NCBI GenBank assembly: GCA_029987235.1
Contig: DALTWF010000020.1
Coordinates: forward strand, 1-32,962
Reading direction: 5' to 3'
DNA length: 32,962 nucleotides
DNA from: Methanocorpusculum sp.
Lineage (GTDB): Archaea; Halobacteriota; Methanomicrobia; Methanomicrobiales; Methanocorpusculaceae
In this document: one piece after another, positions 23,100-31,111 of the stretch
Layout: each line of letters starts with the position of its first letter
How positions within the stretch are numbered: position 1 is the first letter of the stretch
Made by a program: the position numbers and the translations under genes
Notes under the pieces: generated by a model
Database searches by the model: none
The model's input: the letters and a program-made list of their open reading frames with translations, nothing else
What the model was told of the DNA's origin: nothing

Positions 23100-23805
23100 A
23101 AAGAAGTGCGGCACACCCAAGGGCTGCACACAACCCGGCAAAGCCTGCAGGGCTTTTTGCCGATGTGGATTCAGGCACCGCCTGAGTTGGAACAATTACC
23201 AAAACTGCCTGTGATGAAGAATTTTCATCAGATACGGTCGGAACAGCGGTCGGTGCAGCAGTACGCGGACGCACAGCAGGAACCTCAATCGGTTCGGTTA
23301 CAACCTCTTTATTGTCAAGTTCGCCGAAATAGCGCACAACCTTTACCTTGACATAATCGCTTTTGCCGTTTGGGAAATGCGCGGTTATCTTATATTTGGC
23401 AGGTTCTGTTCTGCTGTTTGTCACAAACATAACAGTAATATATCCGCATGCAGGAATTTTTGTAACGGTGAACTCTTTTACATCCGAGTAATCTCCGGAG
23501 TACGAAACATACAGCTGACCGTTTAGTATGCCGAGATTTTCACCGCCCGAAACAGTAACCCGTATTTCACCGTCTGCACCGGCCGAGTCCGGTGTCGGCG
23601 GCCCGTAAATAGTTACCGGAAACGAAGATTTTCCCCGCAAAACCTCGACAACATCTGTAGAAACAGAATATTTTGAACTGCTTACAGAAAATGCCTTATC
23701 GGGCGAGACTTCGCATCCGCTCAGTGCCGAACAAAACACCATGCCGCAGAAAAGCCCGCAGAAAAGCAGTAATCCTATTGTTATCATCAGGGGGTATTTC
23801 TTCAT
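23086..23805 (-). CDS. Surface protein with N-terminal signal and PGF-CTERM-like C terminus
   Basis: A 239-residue exported protein I cannot assign to a family. The N terminus (KKYPLMITIGLLLFCGLFCGMVF) is hydrophobic and ends ALSGC, which could be a lipobox. A beta-rich Ig-like domain follows (about 35-160). A Pro/Thr/Val/Ser-rich linker comes next, likely a glycosylated stalk across the cell wall layer. The end, SPAGFAGLCAALGCAALLFRRV, has the layout of archaeosortase signals (short motif, membrane segment, basic tail). Having both a lipobox and a sorting tail would be odd. The ATG at 23805 starts the signal; a TTG at 23844 would only lengthen the polar part. Confidence 0.8.
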   Translation of the reverse strand: MKKYPLMITIGLLLFCGLFCGMVFCSALSGCEVSPDKAFSVSSSKYSVSTDVVEVLRGKSSFPVTIYGPPTPDSAGADGEIRVTVSGGENLGILNGQLYVSYSGDYSDVKEFTVTKIPACGYITVMFVTNSRTEPAKYKITAHFPNGKSDYVKVKVVRYFGELDNKEVVTEPIEVPAVRPRTAAPTAVPTVSDENSSSQAVLVIVPTQAVPESTSAKSPAGFAGLCAALGCAALLFRRV

Positions 23806-23869
23806 TATACATACTTCTCTCTCATAACACATCAACATTTTCAATAGTTTCCGGGTCCAATATATACCT

Positions 23870-24205
23870 ATGACATTTCACCCGACAAATAACCCGGTCT
23901 TCTGGAAGGAAACAGCCGACACCTGCTTTGCACAGGAACGCTTTGACAAAGCAGCAGAAGCTTATCTTCGGGCCGCAGAACTTTTGCCAAATGATGCTGA
24001 ATTATGGATAGGACGCGGAAAAGCACTTTGCGCACTGGAACGCTATCCTGATGCGGCTGCCGCATTTGAGCGTGCGCTGGTTCTTTCACCCGACAACTGC
24101 GATGCGCTGAAAAACCTTGCAGAAGTCTTCGGCCGCGAAGGGGCTGCCGAGAAAAAAGCAGCCTGCATTCTCCGGCTTACCGAACTGCAAGGCGAGAGTC
24201 TATAA
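23870..24205 (+). CDS. Small TPR-repeat protein
   Basis: A 111-residue protein with about two and a half tetratricopeptide repeats: PVFWKETADTCFAQERFDKAAEAYLRAAELLPND, AELWIGRGKALCALERYPDAAAAFERALVLSPDN, CDALKNLAEVFGREG. Such helical repeats bind other proteins; there is no other domain. The start is close to a TATA-like run (AATATATACC), so the mRNA start is uncertain. It leads a long plus-strand run of genes, 26 bases before DUF424, and may share its transcript. Confidence 0.8.
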   Translation: MTFHPTNNPVFWKETADTCFAQERFDKAAEAYLRAAELLPNDAELWIGRGKALCALERYPDAAAAFERALVLSPDNCDALKNLAEVFGREGAAEKKAACILRLTELQGESL

Positions 24206-24231
24206 TCACTGACAACCAATACTATTAGCAC

Positions 24232-24528
24232 ATGTACCTCAAAATACACAAAACACCCGGCGAGGAAAATATACTTGCAATATGTGACGCCGAGTTAATG
24301 GGTAAAACCCTGACATCGGATTTCTGCAATGATATTGTTATAGACAGCGGATTCTATGGTGATGAAACGGCAACAGAAGAAGAAGTAATAAAAGCCCTGC
24401 ATCAGGCGACAAATGCAAATATCATCGGCAAAAAAGTCTGCAAAATAGCCGCCGATGAAGGATTAATAGACCTTGAATGCTGCATAATGTTTGGCGACAT
24501 TCCGCATGCACAGATTTACGGAGTATAA
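24232..24528 (+). CDS. DUF424 family protein
   Basis: A 98-residue archaeal protein of the DUF424 type: MYLKIHKTPGEENILAICDAELMGKTL at the start, then FYGDE and NANIIGKKVCKIAADEGLI. Function is not known. Its stop codon is directly followed by the ATG of NMD3 with no gap; this close linkage with a ribosome-assembly factor suggests a role around translation. Confidence 0.85.
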   Translation: MYLKIHKTPGEENILAICDAELMGKTLTSDFCNDIVIDSGFYGDETATEEEVIKALHQATNANIIGKKVCKIAADEGLIDLECCIMFGDIPHAQIYGV

Positions 24529-25620
24529 ATGGCGATAACACAAGGATTCTGCCCCCGCTGCGGTGCGCCGTCGCAAAACGGCGAACTCTGCGGAAAATGC
24601 AAAGTGCATGAGACGATATGGGTCGAAATAGCACCGCGTGTGCAGTGTACGATATGCCCGACATGTGAATCGGTAAAAACCTCGGGTGTATGGTCTGATT
24701 CGGTCTACGACCGTGACGAACTTGCCTGTCAGCTGGTAAACAATGCAATAAAATTTCACCCTGATGTTACCGATACACAGGTAGGTATTGATATTAAAGA
24801 GGTAAGCAGCAACCGCTCGATGGCAACCGTGCTTGTCATGGGCAAATTATATGGAATTGCCCTGGAAGAGACGAAAAAGGTAAAAATCGTCTGGGCACGC
24901 GAGCAGTGCGACCGCTGCTCGCGGATTGCAGGAAGTTATTATGAAGGCGTTATTCAGGTGCGTGCCGAAGGACGAAAACCGACACAGTTTGAACTCCGCC
25001 GGGCTGCAGAAATCGCATATCAGCTTGAAGACCAGCTACAGAAGGCAGGCGACCGCTTATCCTTTGTTTCAAGCATTGATGAAACAAAAGACGGCATTGA
25101 TATTATTTTCAGTTCCCAGGCAATCGGAAATGCAATAGCACATGATATTAAAGGCGCAATGGGCGGAACAGCGACCACACATCCGAAACTCGTCGGCGAA
25201 AAAGCGGGTATTCCGATTTACCGCATCACGCATCTTCTGCGCCTGCCGCATTTTTCACGCGGAGATATTATTGTTCACGGCAAAGGACATTTCCAGATTC
25301 TGCGCCAGATAAAAGACACGCTCTTTGTCAAAGACCTTGAATCCGGAATTCAGCGTTCCTTCCGCGAGGATGTCACAGACCCGCTCCTTGGAAACATCAG
25401 AAATCCGCAAAAGGCAACCGTAATTTACCGGGATGCAGGGGTTCTGGGGCTCATGGACTTAAATACGGGAAGCACTTTTGAAGCGGTTGACCGGCCCTGG
25501 ATAGGAGCCAAAGAGGGCATGACTGTTCTTTTTGTGCGCGACAATGAAACAATTGTAACAGCAGGATGCGATGAAAACACGGATTACGCAGAAATCGAAT
25601 CTGTCGTCGATTCTGAATGA
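24529..25620 (+). CDS. NMD3-related ribosome assembly protein
   Basis: A 363-residue archaeal relative of NMD3, the factor that in eukaryotes escorts the large ribosomal subunit from the nucleus. The N terminus holds paired CxxC zinc motifs: CPRCGAPSQNGELCGKC, CTICPTC, and CDRCSRIAGSYYEGVIQVRAEGRKPT. The middle has SSQAIGNAIAHDIKGAMGG and a transfer-type beta domain from about 240. Archaea have no nucleus, so a role in subunit assembly or quality control is likely. It starts directly after DUF424 and its 3' end overlaps the next gene by 50 bases. Confidence 0.92.
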   Translation: MAITQGFCPRCGAPSQNGELCGKCKVHETIWVEIAPRVQCTICPTCESVKTSGVWSDSVYDRDELACQLVNNAIKFHPDVTDTQVGIDIKEVSSNRSMATVLVMGKLYGIALEETKKVKIVWAREQCDRCSRIAGSYYEGVIQVRAEGRKPTQFELRRAAEIAYQLEDQLQKAGDRLSFVSSIDETKDGIDIIFSSQAIGNAIAHDIKGAMGGTATTHPKLVGEKAGIPIYRITHLLRLPHFSRGDIIVHGKGHFQILRQIKDTLFVKDLESGIQRSFREDVTDPLLGNIRNPQKATVIYRDAGVLGLMDLNTGSTFEAVDRPWIGAKEGMTVLFVRDNETIVTAGCDENTDYAEIESVVDSE

Positions 25621-26434
25621 GCCCTGGGTTGATACAACCCGCCGCGTCTACTGCGAAGGAGATATTGCCTACGTTCCGGTGCGCGAGGGGGAAGACTTTG
25701 ATGAGGAAATCCCCGACCGCCACCCCGGGCCGAATTTAAGTTATCAGAAGATGGGTGATACAATTCTTTTTCACGGAATCAGACCTGCAACTGATGAAAT
25801 CAAAGCCCTGTGCGAATGGGAGCATCCAAAATGCATTCTCGTGCAGGAGACCTGTGAAGGAGTAATGCGTATTCCAAAAACCGAGGTGCTCTTCGGCACC
25901 CCGCATGATGTGACTTTCACCGAATCCGGCATTTTCTACACGTTAAATCCGGTAAAGGTTATGTTTTCCCAGGGAAACCGCAATGAAAAGGCCAGGCTGC
26001 GCGGACTTGTCCGCGCAGGAGAAAAGGTTGCCGACATGTTTGCCGGTATCGGATATTTTACACTTTCTGCGGCAAAAGCGGGCGCTAATGTGCATGCAAT
26101 GGAGATTAATCCCGAGTCCTATCAGTATCTTGTGCAGAATGCCAAAAGAAACCGCCTTTCCATCCGCGCGGAATGCGGCGACTGCCGCAGTCTGCTTAAG
26201 GGCACGTATGACCGCATTCTAATGGGGCATTTCGATGCTCCTCTCTTTATTTCTGCGGCACTTGCTCATTCCGCGCCCGGCACTGTCCTTCATGTGCATG
26301 GTCTCGGAGACCGCAGAAACGAGATACTTTCAGCGGTTCATAATGCAGGTTTTAAGTGTACAGTAAGCGAACATAAAGTAAAGAAATATTCAGCCCGTAT
26401 AAATCATAATGTCTGGGATGTGAATCTGCTATGA
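25571..26434 (+). CDS. taw2: Taw2-like tRNA(Phe) wybutosine enzyme (Trm5/TYW2 family)
   Basis: A 287-residue class I SAM-binding protein. The SAM site is VADMFAGIGYFTLSAAKAG (153-171), then HAMEINPESYQYLVQNAKRN. Downstream, DRILMGHFDAPLF followed by TVLHVHGLG, and the closing KKYSARINHNVWDVNLL, match the TYW2/Taw2 branch. TYW2/Taw2 moves the aminocarboxypropyl group of SAM to the tricyclic base at position 37 of tRNA-Phe. A Trm5 methyltransferase would have an NLP-type motif in place of MGH. The ATG lies 50 bases inside the NMD3 gene; no later in-frame ATG occurs before residue 61. It overlaps coaBC by four bases. Confidence 0.88.
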   Translation: MKTRITQKSNLSSILNEPWVDTTRRVYCEGDIAYVPVREGEDFDEEIPDRHPGPNLSYQKMGDTILFHGIRPATDEIKALCEWEHPKCILVQETCEGVMRIPKTEVLFGTPHDVTFTESGIFYTLNPVKVMFSQGNRNEKARLRGLVRAGEKVADMFAGIGYFTLSAAKAGANVHAMEINPESYQYLVQNAKRNRLSIRAECGDCRSLLKGTYDRILMGHFDAPLFISAALAHSAPGTVLHVHGLGDRRNEILSAVHNAGFKCTVSEHKVKKYSARINHNVWDVNLL

Positions 26435-27570
26435 AAACCCTTGAAAATATCAATATCGTCCTTGCAGTAACCGGAAGCATTGCAGCCGTTGAATGTGTGC
26501 ATCTCGCGCACGAGCTTCGCCGGCGCGGTGCGCAGGTAACTGCGGTCATGTCAGAAGACGCATGCGGCATAATCAGTCCGGATAGTCTTACCTATGCCTG
26601 CGGAACTCCTGCAATAACAAAAATATCCGGACTGGTGGAACATGTGCTTTACTGCGGTGAGGGGGGGAAAGCAGACCTGCTCTTAATTGCGCCTTCCACA
26701 GCAAATACAATCGGAAAAATCGCCTGCGGTATTGATGATACCTCTGTCACCACCTTTGCAACAACCGCAATCGGTCGCGGAATGCCCATTGTTCTTGCCC
26801 CTGCAATGCATGAATCAATGTATCGACACCCTGCAGTAAAAAAGAATCTTGAGACGCTTAAATCATTCGGCATCACTGTTGTTCCGCCGAAAATGGAAGA
26901 GGAAAAGGCAAAAATCGCCGATATTGAGACGATATGCCTTTATGCAGAGCGGGCTGTTTCTGGAATGCCTCTTGCAGGCAAACGTGTTCTTGTTTCAAGC
27001 GGGTCGTGTCGCGAGGAATTAGACGATGTCAGGATTCTTACCACGCGTTCTTCCGGAAAAATGGGGCGCGAACTGGCGCTTGAGGCATTCCGGCTCGGCG
27101 CTGAGGTCTGCGCAGTTTCAAACACCAAAGTGCACGGCACAATTCCCTGTGTGGAAAACATTGACATCACGACTGCAAAAGATATGCATGATGCTGTACT
27201 GTCACGCGCTGCAGACGCAGATTTTTATCTCAGCGCCGCAGCGATTTCGGATTTTGCACCGGTACGCGCCCAAGGTAAAATTCCAAGCGGAAAAGAGACG
27301 CTGATAATTCTTTCACCGCTTGAAAAACTGATTACAAAAATCCCGGAAATCTCAAAGGCGAAGATTGTCGGATTCAAACTCGGCGAAAACTCGATTGAAG
27401 AAGGAAAGAAACTTCTTGCGGAGAAAAATGTAGTCATGGTCTGCGCAAACAGACCGGAAACAATGGGAAGCAGCAATGCAGAATACACGCTTCTTGAAAA
27501 AGACCGTGAAAAAACCGTAACCGGTACGAAAAAGGAGGCAGCAAAGGCGATATGGGCAAATCTGCTGTAG
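26431..27570 (+). CDS. coaBC: Bifunctional phosphopantothenoylcysteine decarboxylase/synthetase
   Basis: A 379-residue two-domain enzyme of CoA synthesis. Residues 1-175 are the flavin-dependent decarboxylase (CoaC): VTGSIAAVECVHLAHELRRRGAQV, LLIAPSTANTIGKIACGI and APAMHESMYRHP, where the usual Asn of PAMN is His. From about 178 is the synthetase (CoaB): KRVLVSSGSCREELDDVRILTTRSSGKMG and ISDFAP. It joins cysteine to phosphopantothenate, then decarboxylates it. It lies directly before pantoate kinase and the phosphopantoate ligase, so three successive parts of archaeal CoA synthesis are together. Confidence 0.94.
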   Translation: MKTLENINIVLAVTGSIAAVECVHLAHELRRRGAQVTAVMSEDACGIISPDSLTYACGTPAITKISGLVEHVLYCGEGGKADLLLIAPSTANTIGKIACGIDDTSVTTFATTAIGRGMPIVLAPAMHESMYRHPAVKKNLETLKSFGITVVPPKMEEEKAKIADIETICLYAERAVSGMPLAGKRVLVSSGSCREELDDVRILTTRSSGKMGRELALEAFRLGAEVCAVSNTKVHGTIPCVENIDITTAKDMHDAVLSRAADADFYLSAAAISDFAPVRAQGKIPSGKETLIILSPLEKLITKIPEISKAKIVGFKLGENSIEEGKKLLAEKNVVMVCANRPETMGSSNAEYTLLEKDREKTVTGTKKEAAKAIWANLL

Positions 27571-28376
27571 CTTTTGCACCCGGACACATTTCCGGTTATT
27601 TCAAGCGTATTGACGGACCTACAGCACGTGAAACGGGCAGTTTAGGTGCAGGTGTCGTCACTGACAAAGGTGTCTATGTCAGAATGAAAGAGGCAAAGAC
27701 TACTGACGTAAAAATCAACGGGCATACTGCAGACGGCTGGCTGATTGAAAAGGTCCTTGACGGACGCACTGCCTCTGTTGATGTCACAACCGAACTTCCC
27801 ATTGGTGCCGGATTCGGTATGAGCGCGGCCGGTCTTCTTGCCTCATTTTATGCGGCAAACGAGCTGTTCTCGCTGAATATGACAAAAGACGAGATATTTG
27901 AAGCGGCGCATGAAATCGAGGTTGAATGTAAAACCGGCCTCGGAGACGTGGCAGCAGAATCCGGCGGTGGAATTGTTGTGCGCACAAAACCCGGTATTTT
28001 CGGTGTGGAAACACGAATATTTCCCGAAACAGAACTTTATGCTCTTTCCTTCGGCGAAATAAAGACGTCTGATGTAATAACAAGCCGGGACAAAATGCAG
28101 CAGGTAAGTGACGCGTTTCCGGAAAAAATCCCGTCGGGTATTGAGGAATTCATGGAAAACTCGCTTTCGTTTACGAAAAAAAGCGGTCTTACAACCCCGC
28201 GGGTTTCTGAAATACTTGATGCATGTGCAGCGCATAAAATCCCGGCTTCAATGACGATGCTTGGCGAAGGCGTGTTTGCCTTCGGTCATGCGGCAAAAGC
28301 GGTTCTTGAACAGTTCGGTACACCCTATAGCCTTAAAATCAGTAAAACCGGTCCTTATATTATGGAGATATTATGA
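27552..28376 (+). CDS. Pantoate kinase
   Basis: A 274-residue GHMP-family kinase. The start AVAFAPGHISGYF and the glycine loop GAGFGMSAAGLLASFYAANELF match archaeal pantoate kinase (PoK), which phosphorylates pantoate to 4-phosphopantoate. It replaces the first half of the bacterial pantothenate synthetase/kinase route. GLGDVAAESGGGIVVRTKPG is the third GHMP region. The ATG lies 19 bases inside coaBC. GGAGG at 27534-27538 is upstream at a rather long spacing. It overlaps the ligase by four bases. Confidence 0.92.
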   Translation: MGKSAVAFAPGHISGYFKRIDGPTARETGSLGAGVVTDKGVYVRMKEAKTTDVKINGHTADGWLIEKVLDGRTASVDVTTELPIGAGFGMSAAGLLASFYAANELFSLNMTKDEIFEAAHEIEVECKTGLGDVAAESGGGIVVRTKPGIFGVETRIFPETELYALSFGEIKTSDVITSRDKMQQVSDAFPEKIPSGIEEFMENSLSFTKKSGLTTPRVSEILDACAAHKIPASMTMLGEGVFAFGHAAKAVLEQFGTPYSLKISKTGPYIMEIL

Positions 28377-29104
28377 GCGACATACCCAAATCACACCCGA
28401 GATACAAATCATTAATGACGAGAACGCACCTTGTTGAATCTGCCCATGCAGGAATTGTTTCATATGAAGGGCTGACTTCGCACGGACGCGGCGAGGCGTT
28501 TGATTACCTGCTTGGCGAAAAAACGGGCGCATCAGCGCTGGAGGCAGAAAAACTTGCAGCACGCGTGCTTCTTGCAGCAAAACACCCGGTATTATCGATT
28601 AACGGAAATACTGCGGCCCTTGCCGCAGCAGAAATTGCCGATTTACAAAAAGCATCCGGCGCAGAAGTCGAGGTAAATCTCTTTCACCGTACCGAAGAGC
28701 GCATTGCCAAAGTCTCCAAAGTGCTCGAAGACGCGGGCTGCGTCTTAAACAAAGGAAAAATCGAGCGCTGCGTAAATCTGCCGCACGACCGCGGACTCTG
28801 CTGTGTAGACGGAATTGGTTCTGCCGATGTTGTGCTTGTTCCGCTCGAAGACGGCGACCGATGCGAAGCACTCGTTGCCATGGGAAAAATCGTTATTACG
28901 GTCGATTTAAACCCGATTGACCGCACTTCGAAAATGGCAACACTGCCCATTGTTGACGAAGTCACCCGTGCTCTTCCAAACATCGCGGCCGAATGCAGAA
29001 AACTTGCCGGACAGAAGGTTGAAATGCCGGAAATTGACGCAAAAGCGATATTAAAAGGCGCAATCTCCGATATGACAGGATATTTGTCTCATGCTCTGGA
29101 TTGA
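28373..29104 (+). CDS. 4-phosphopantoate--beta-alanine ligase (phosphopantothenate synthetase)
   Basis: A 243-residue protein of the archaeal PPS family, which joins 4-phosphopantoate to beta-alanine using ATP to give 4'-phosphopantothenate. Recognised from IPKSHPRYKSLMTRTHLVES near the start, SINGNTAALAAAEI, EVNLFHRTEERI and the later TVDLNPIDRTSKMATLPIVDEVTRA. It works directly after pantoate kinase and before CoaBC in the pathway; all three are encoded in overlapping order. The ATG overlaps the kinase stop (ATGA) and has GGAG upstream. The 3' end overlaps the RFC gene by 14 bases. Confidence 0.94.
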   Translation: MSDIPKSHPRYKSLMTRTHLVESAHAGIVSYEGLTSHGRGEAFDYLLGEKTGASALEAEKLAARVLLAAKHPVLSINGNTAALAAAEIADLQKASGAEVEVNLFHRTEERIAKVSKVLEDAGCVLNKGKIERCVNLPHDRGLCCVDGIGSADVVLVPLEDGDRCEALVAMGKIVITVDLNPIDRTSKMATLPIVDEVTRALPNIAAECRKLAGQKVEMPEIDAKAILKGAISDMTGYLSHALD

Positions 29105-30083
29105 AAAATACCGCCCGAAATCATTTAAAGACGTAATCGGACAGGAAAAACCAAACGCACAGCTTGCCTCCTATGCGGCGCATGAAAATCTGCCGCATTT
29201 AATGGTAATCGGAAAACCCGGCGTGGGAAAGACGGCATCTCTTGAAATCTTTTCGCAGATGTTTTTTAAGGAAAATGCCTCCGAAAACACCACGGTTCTT
29301 CCCGTAAGCGTTATGTTTTCGCAGGGTCACGCCTATTTTGCCGAAAACGAACGGTTCAGCCATTTATATCAGAAAGACAAGTCGGTTATCGCAAATTTCA
29401 AGCACATCGTCAAATGGCATGCTTCTCTTCAGCCCCTCTCATCACCCTTCAGGCTGATAATTTTTGACGGCGCAGGAGACCTGCCCAAAGACGCACAGGC
29501 AGCACTTCGCCGGATTATGGAAAAATACTCCAAAACCTGCAGGTTTGTCTTTGTCACATCCTCTCTTGCATCGTTAATCGACCCGATTCGCTCGCGCTGT
29601 GTGCCGCTGTATTTTCTGCCGATAGAACCGGATCTTATGCGCACACACCTGAAAAAGATTTTAGATGCCGAGGGCTGCACAGACAAAATATCTGAAGATA
29701 ATCTGGAACTGCTTATTATGAGCGCCGCAGGCGATTTGCGCAGAGCAGTCGTATGGCTTGAACTTATGGCGCTCTACGGCGAAACTGATGTCGCATCGCT
29801 TTCTCACACGGAAACGGGAGACCTTGCAGCAGCCGCTCTTGCCAACGCAAAACGGGGCGATTTTGCCGCGGCGAAGAATATTGCAGAAAACCTGATTGTC
29901 GAATACGGTCTTTCCGCACGCGACGTACTGCTCTTACTAAGAAGCGCTGTCGGCTCGGATATGACTGCGGACCTTGCCCTGCTCTTTTCCGATGCGGAAT
30001 GCGGCATCCGCGAAGGCAGCAATGAATACCTGCAGATGAACGCATTTATCGCAGACCTTACCCTCCGCTTAAGCGGAAAATAA
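29091..30083 (+). CDS. Replication factor C small-subunit-like AAA+ protein (divergent)
   Basis: A 330-residue clamp-loader subunit. It starts with the RFC-type WIEKYRPKSFKDVIGQE, has Walker A GKPGVGKT (41-48), and DAQAALRRIMEKYSKTCRFVFVTSS. Several key points differ from active RfcS: Walker B reads IIFDGAGD, so Gly127 replaces the catalytic glutamate; the ASDERGI box is missing; and the sensor 1 Asn is replaced. The SRC arginine-finger motif (168-170) remains. It is probably a regulatory or structural subunit of a mixed clamp loader, as in methanogens with two small RFC subunits. It is translationally linked to the CoA gene upstream. Confidence 0.85.
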   Translation: MLWIEKYRPKSFKDVIGQEKPNAQLASYAAHENLPHLMVIGKPGVGKTASLEIFSQMFFKENASENTTVLPVSVMFSQGHAYFAENERFSHLYQKDKSVIANFKHIVKWHASLQPLSSPFRLIIFDGAGDLPKDAQAALRRIMEKYSKTCRFVFVTSSLASLIDPIRSRCVPLYFLPIEPDLMRTHLKKILDAEGCTDKISEDNLELLIMSAAGDLRRAVVWLELMALYGETDVASLSHTETGDLAAAALANAKRGDFAAAKNIAENLIVEYGLSARDVLLLLRSAVGSDMTADLALLFSDAECGIREGSNEYLQMNAFIADLTLRLSGK

Positions 30084-30120
30084 CCATTCACCTTATCTCT
30101 TCTGACGCCGATTACTATAC

Positions 30121-30318
30121 ATGGCTGATATGGATTATGTACTCCGCAACCGTCTGAAAGACACGGAACTTTCCCTTGAACAATGGAAATCAATTTTAGA
30201 AGAGCACAAAAACACCTGTGTATCCTGCAAACAGGAGATGCAGCCGGCAAATCTCTATCCGGTTTTAGCCGGCGGAAAATACGTACCGAAATGCACAAAC
30301 TGCCGCGCAAGAGAGTAA
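30121..30318 (+). CDS. Small zinc-ribbon-like protein
   Basis: A 65-residue protein. The first 30 residues are an acidic helix; then CVSC and, 24 residues on, CTNC form two CxxC pairs that could bind one zinc. I do not recognise the family. The 37-base gap after the RFC gene has a TATA-like ATTACTATAC next to the ATG. It faces the zinc-ribbon gene of the GTPase operon across a small hairpin. Confidence 0.7.
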   Translation: MADMDYVLRNRLKDTELSLEQWKSILEEHKNTCVSCKQEMQPANLYPVLAGGKYVPKCTNCRARE

Positions 30319-30334
30319 AATATTTCAAAAAAAT

Positions 30335-30349
30335 GAGGAAAGATTCCTC
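30335..30349. terminator. Hairpin terminator between convergent genes
   Basis: GAGGAA and TTCCTC form a perfect six-pair stem around AGA, flanked by A-runs on the left (30327-30333) and a T-run on the right (30351-30358). The symmetrical A-stem-T layout suits termination in both directions. Confidence 0.6.
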
Positions 30350-30736
30350 TTATTTTTTCTTCTTCGGTTTGGACATGGACGCAAGATCCAGCATGTAATT
30401 GCCGTCTTTTCCCATCCCGATAATGATATCCTGCGATTCTGCAAGCCGCTCAAGATTAAGTTCATAACTTCCCTTGCCCATGATTCTGACACTTTCCACA
30501 CGTTCCAGAATATCGGTGGGGCGAGTGGCAGGACCTGCAATCGGCTTTACCTCAAGGACTTCCTGTTTTGTCTCCTCGGCAATTGTTTCGATGGACTTTT
30601 CCTCAAGCACATCGGAATTTTTCATCCGGTCGCTGACGTAGAGGAACTTTTTTCCCCCGCAGGAGGGACACCCTCTGAGGATTTCCACCGAACCGTCACG
30701 GAACTCGCGCCCACATTTTGTACACTTATGCGGCAT
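30350..30736 (-). CDS. arvC: ArvC/OapC-like zinc-ribbon protein
   Basis: A 128-residue protein with an N-terminal zinc ribbon (HKCTKCGREF, then GCPSCGGKKFLYV), a charged middle (45-85) and a C-terminal ERVESVRIMGKGSYELNLERLAESQDIIIGMGKDGNYMLDLAS. This is the archaeal family known as DUF2072 or OapC/ArvC, found beside an Era-like GTPase. In Haloferax the trio is associated with extracellular vesicle formation through the GTPase. It ends in a lysine-rich tail. It follows the ArvB-like gene after six bases. Biochemical role unknown. Confidence 0.85.
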   Translation of the reverse strand: MPHKCTKCGREFRDGSVEILRGCPSCGGKKFLYVSDRMKNSDVLEEKSIETIAEETKQEVLEVKPIAGPATRPTDILERVESVRIMGKGSYELNLERLAESQDIIIGMGKDGNYMLDLASMSKPKKKK

Positions 30737-30742
30737 ATCTTT

Positions 30743-31111
30743 TTACTGTGCTGCGGAAGCCCAGGCAATAAGCCTGTCTTTTTCACGGGAGAAAATCTTC
30801 AGCTGATCAACCGGACCTATTACCATCATTCTTGATTCAGAGGTCTTTTTACCGAAGAGTTTGCTGAAGAAGGATTTATCCTTGTTGTTCGCCGGATAGG
30901 TTTCAATCTCGATACCGGAAAATGCCCCGGGAGTAATCTCCATCATAGTCATCTCAAGTAACGAGGCCTGCTCCTCCGGTGAAAGACCCTGCTCAAGCAC
31001 CACAACGGAACCCTGGTGAACATCGTCTAAAATCAGCCGGATTTTTTCATAGGATGTCATTTTTGCCGTTCTGTCGGCTGAAATCATATCAATCTGAACA
31101 CCCTGAATCAT
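30743..31111 (-). CDS. arvB: ArvB/OapB-like (DUF2073) protein
   Basis: A 122-residue protein of the archaeal DUF2073 family: VQIDMISADRTAKMTSYEKIRLILDDVHQGSVVVLEQGLSPEEQ, then FSGIEIETYPANN, a lysine-rich loop, and RMMVIGPVDQLKIFSREKDRLIAWAS. It overlaps the end of the GTPase gene by four bases, with GAGGT as ribosome site, so it is made together with it. Its constant pairing with the GTPase suggests an effector or regulator of it. No enzyme motif is visible. Confidence 0.86.
   Translation of the reverse strand: MIQGVQIDMISADRTAKMTSYEKIRLILDDVHQGSVVVLEQGLSPEEQASLLEMTMMEITPGAFSGIEIETYPANNKDKSFFSKLFGKKTSESRMMVIGPVDQLKIFSREKDRLIAWASAAQ

Noticed and set aside
25571..26434. Reading the gene as trm5 (m1G37 methyltransferase)
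   Set aside because: The NLP-type catalytic motif expected of Trm5 is absent; the MGHF then HVH pattern and the C-terminal tail fit the Taw2/TYW2 branch better.
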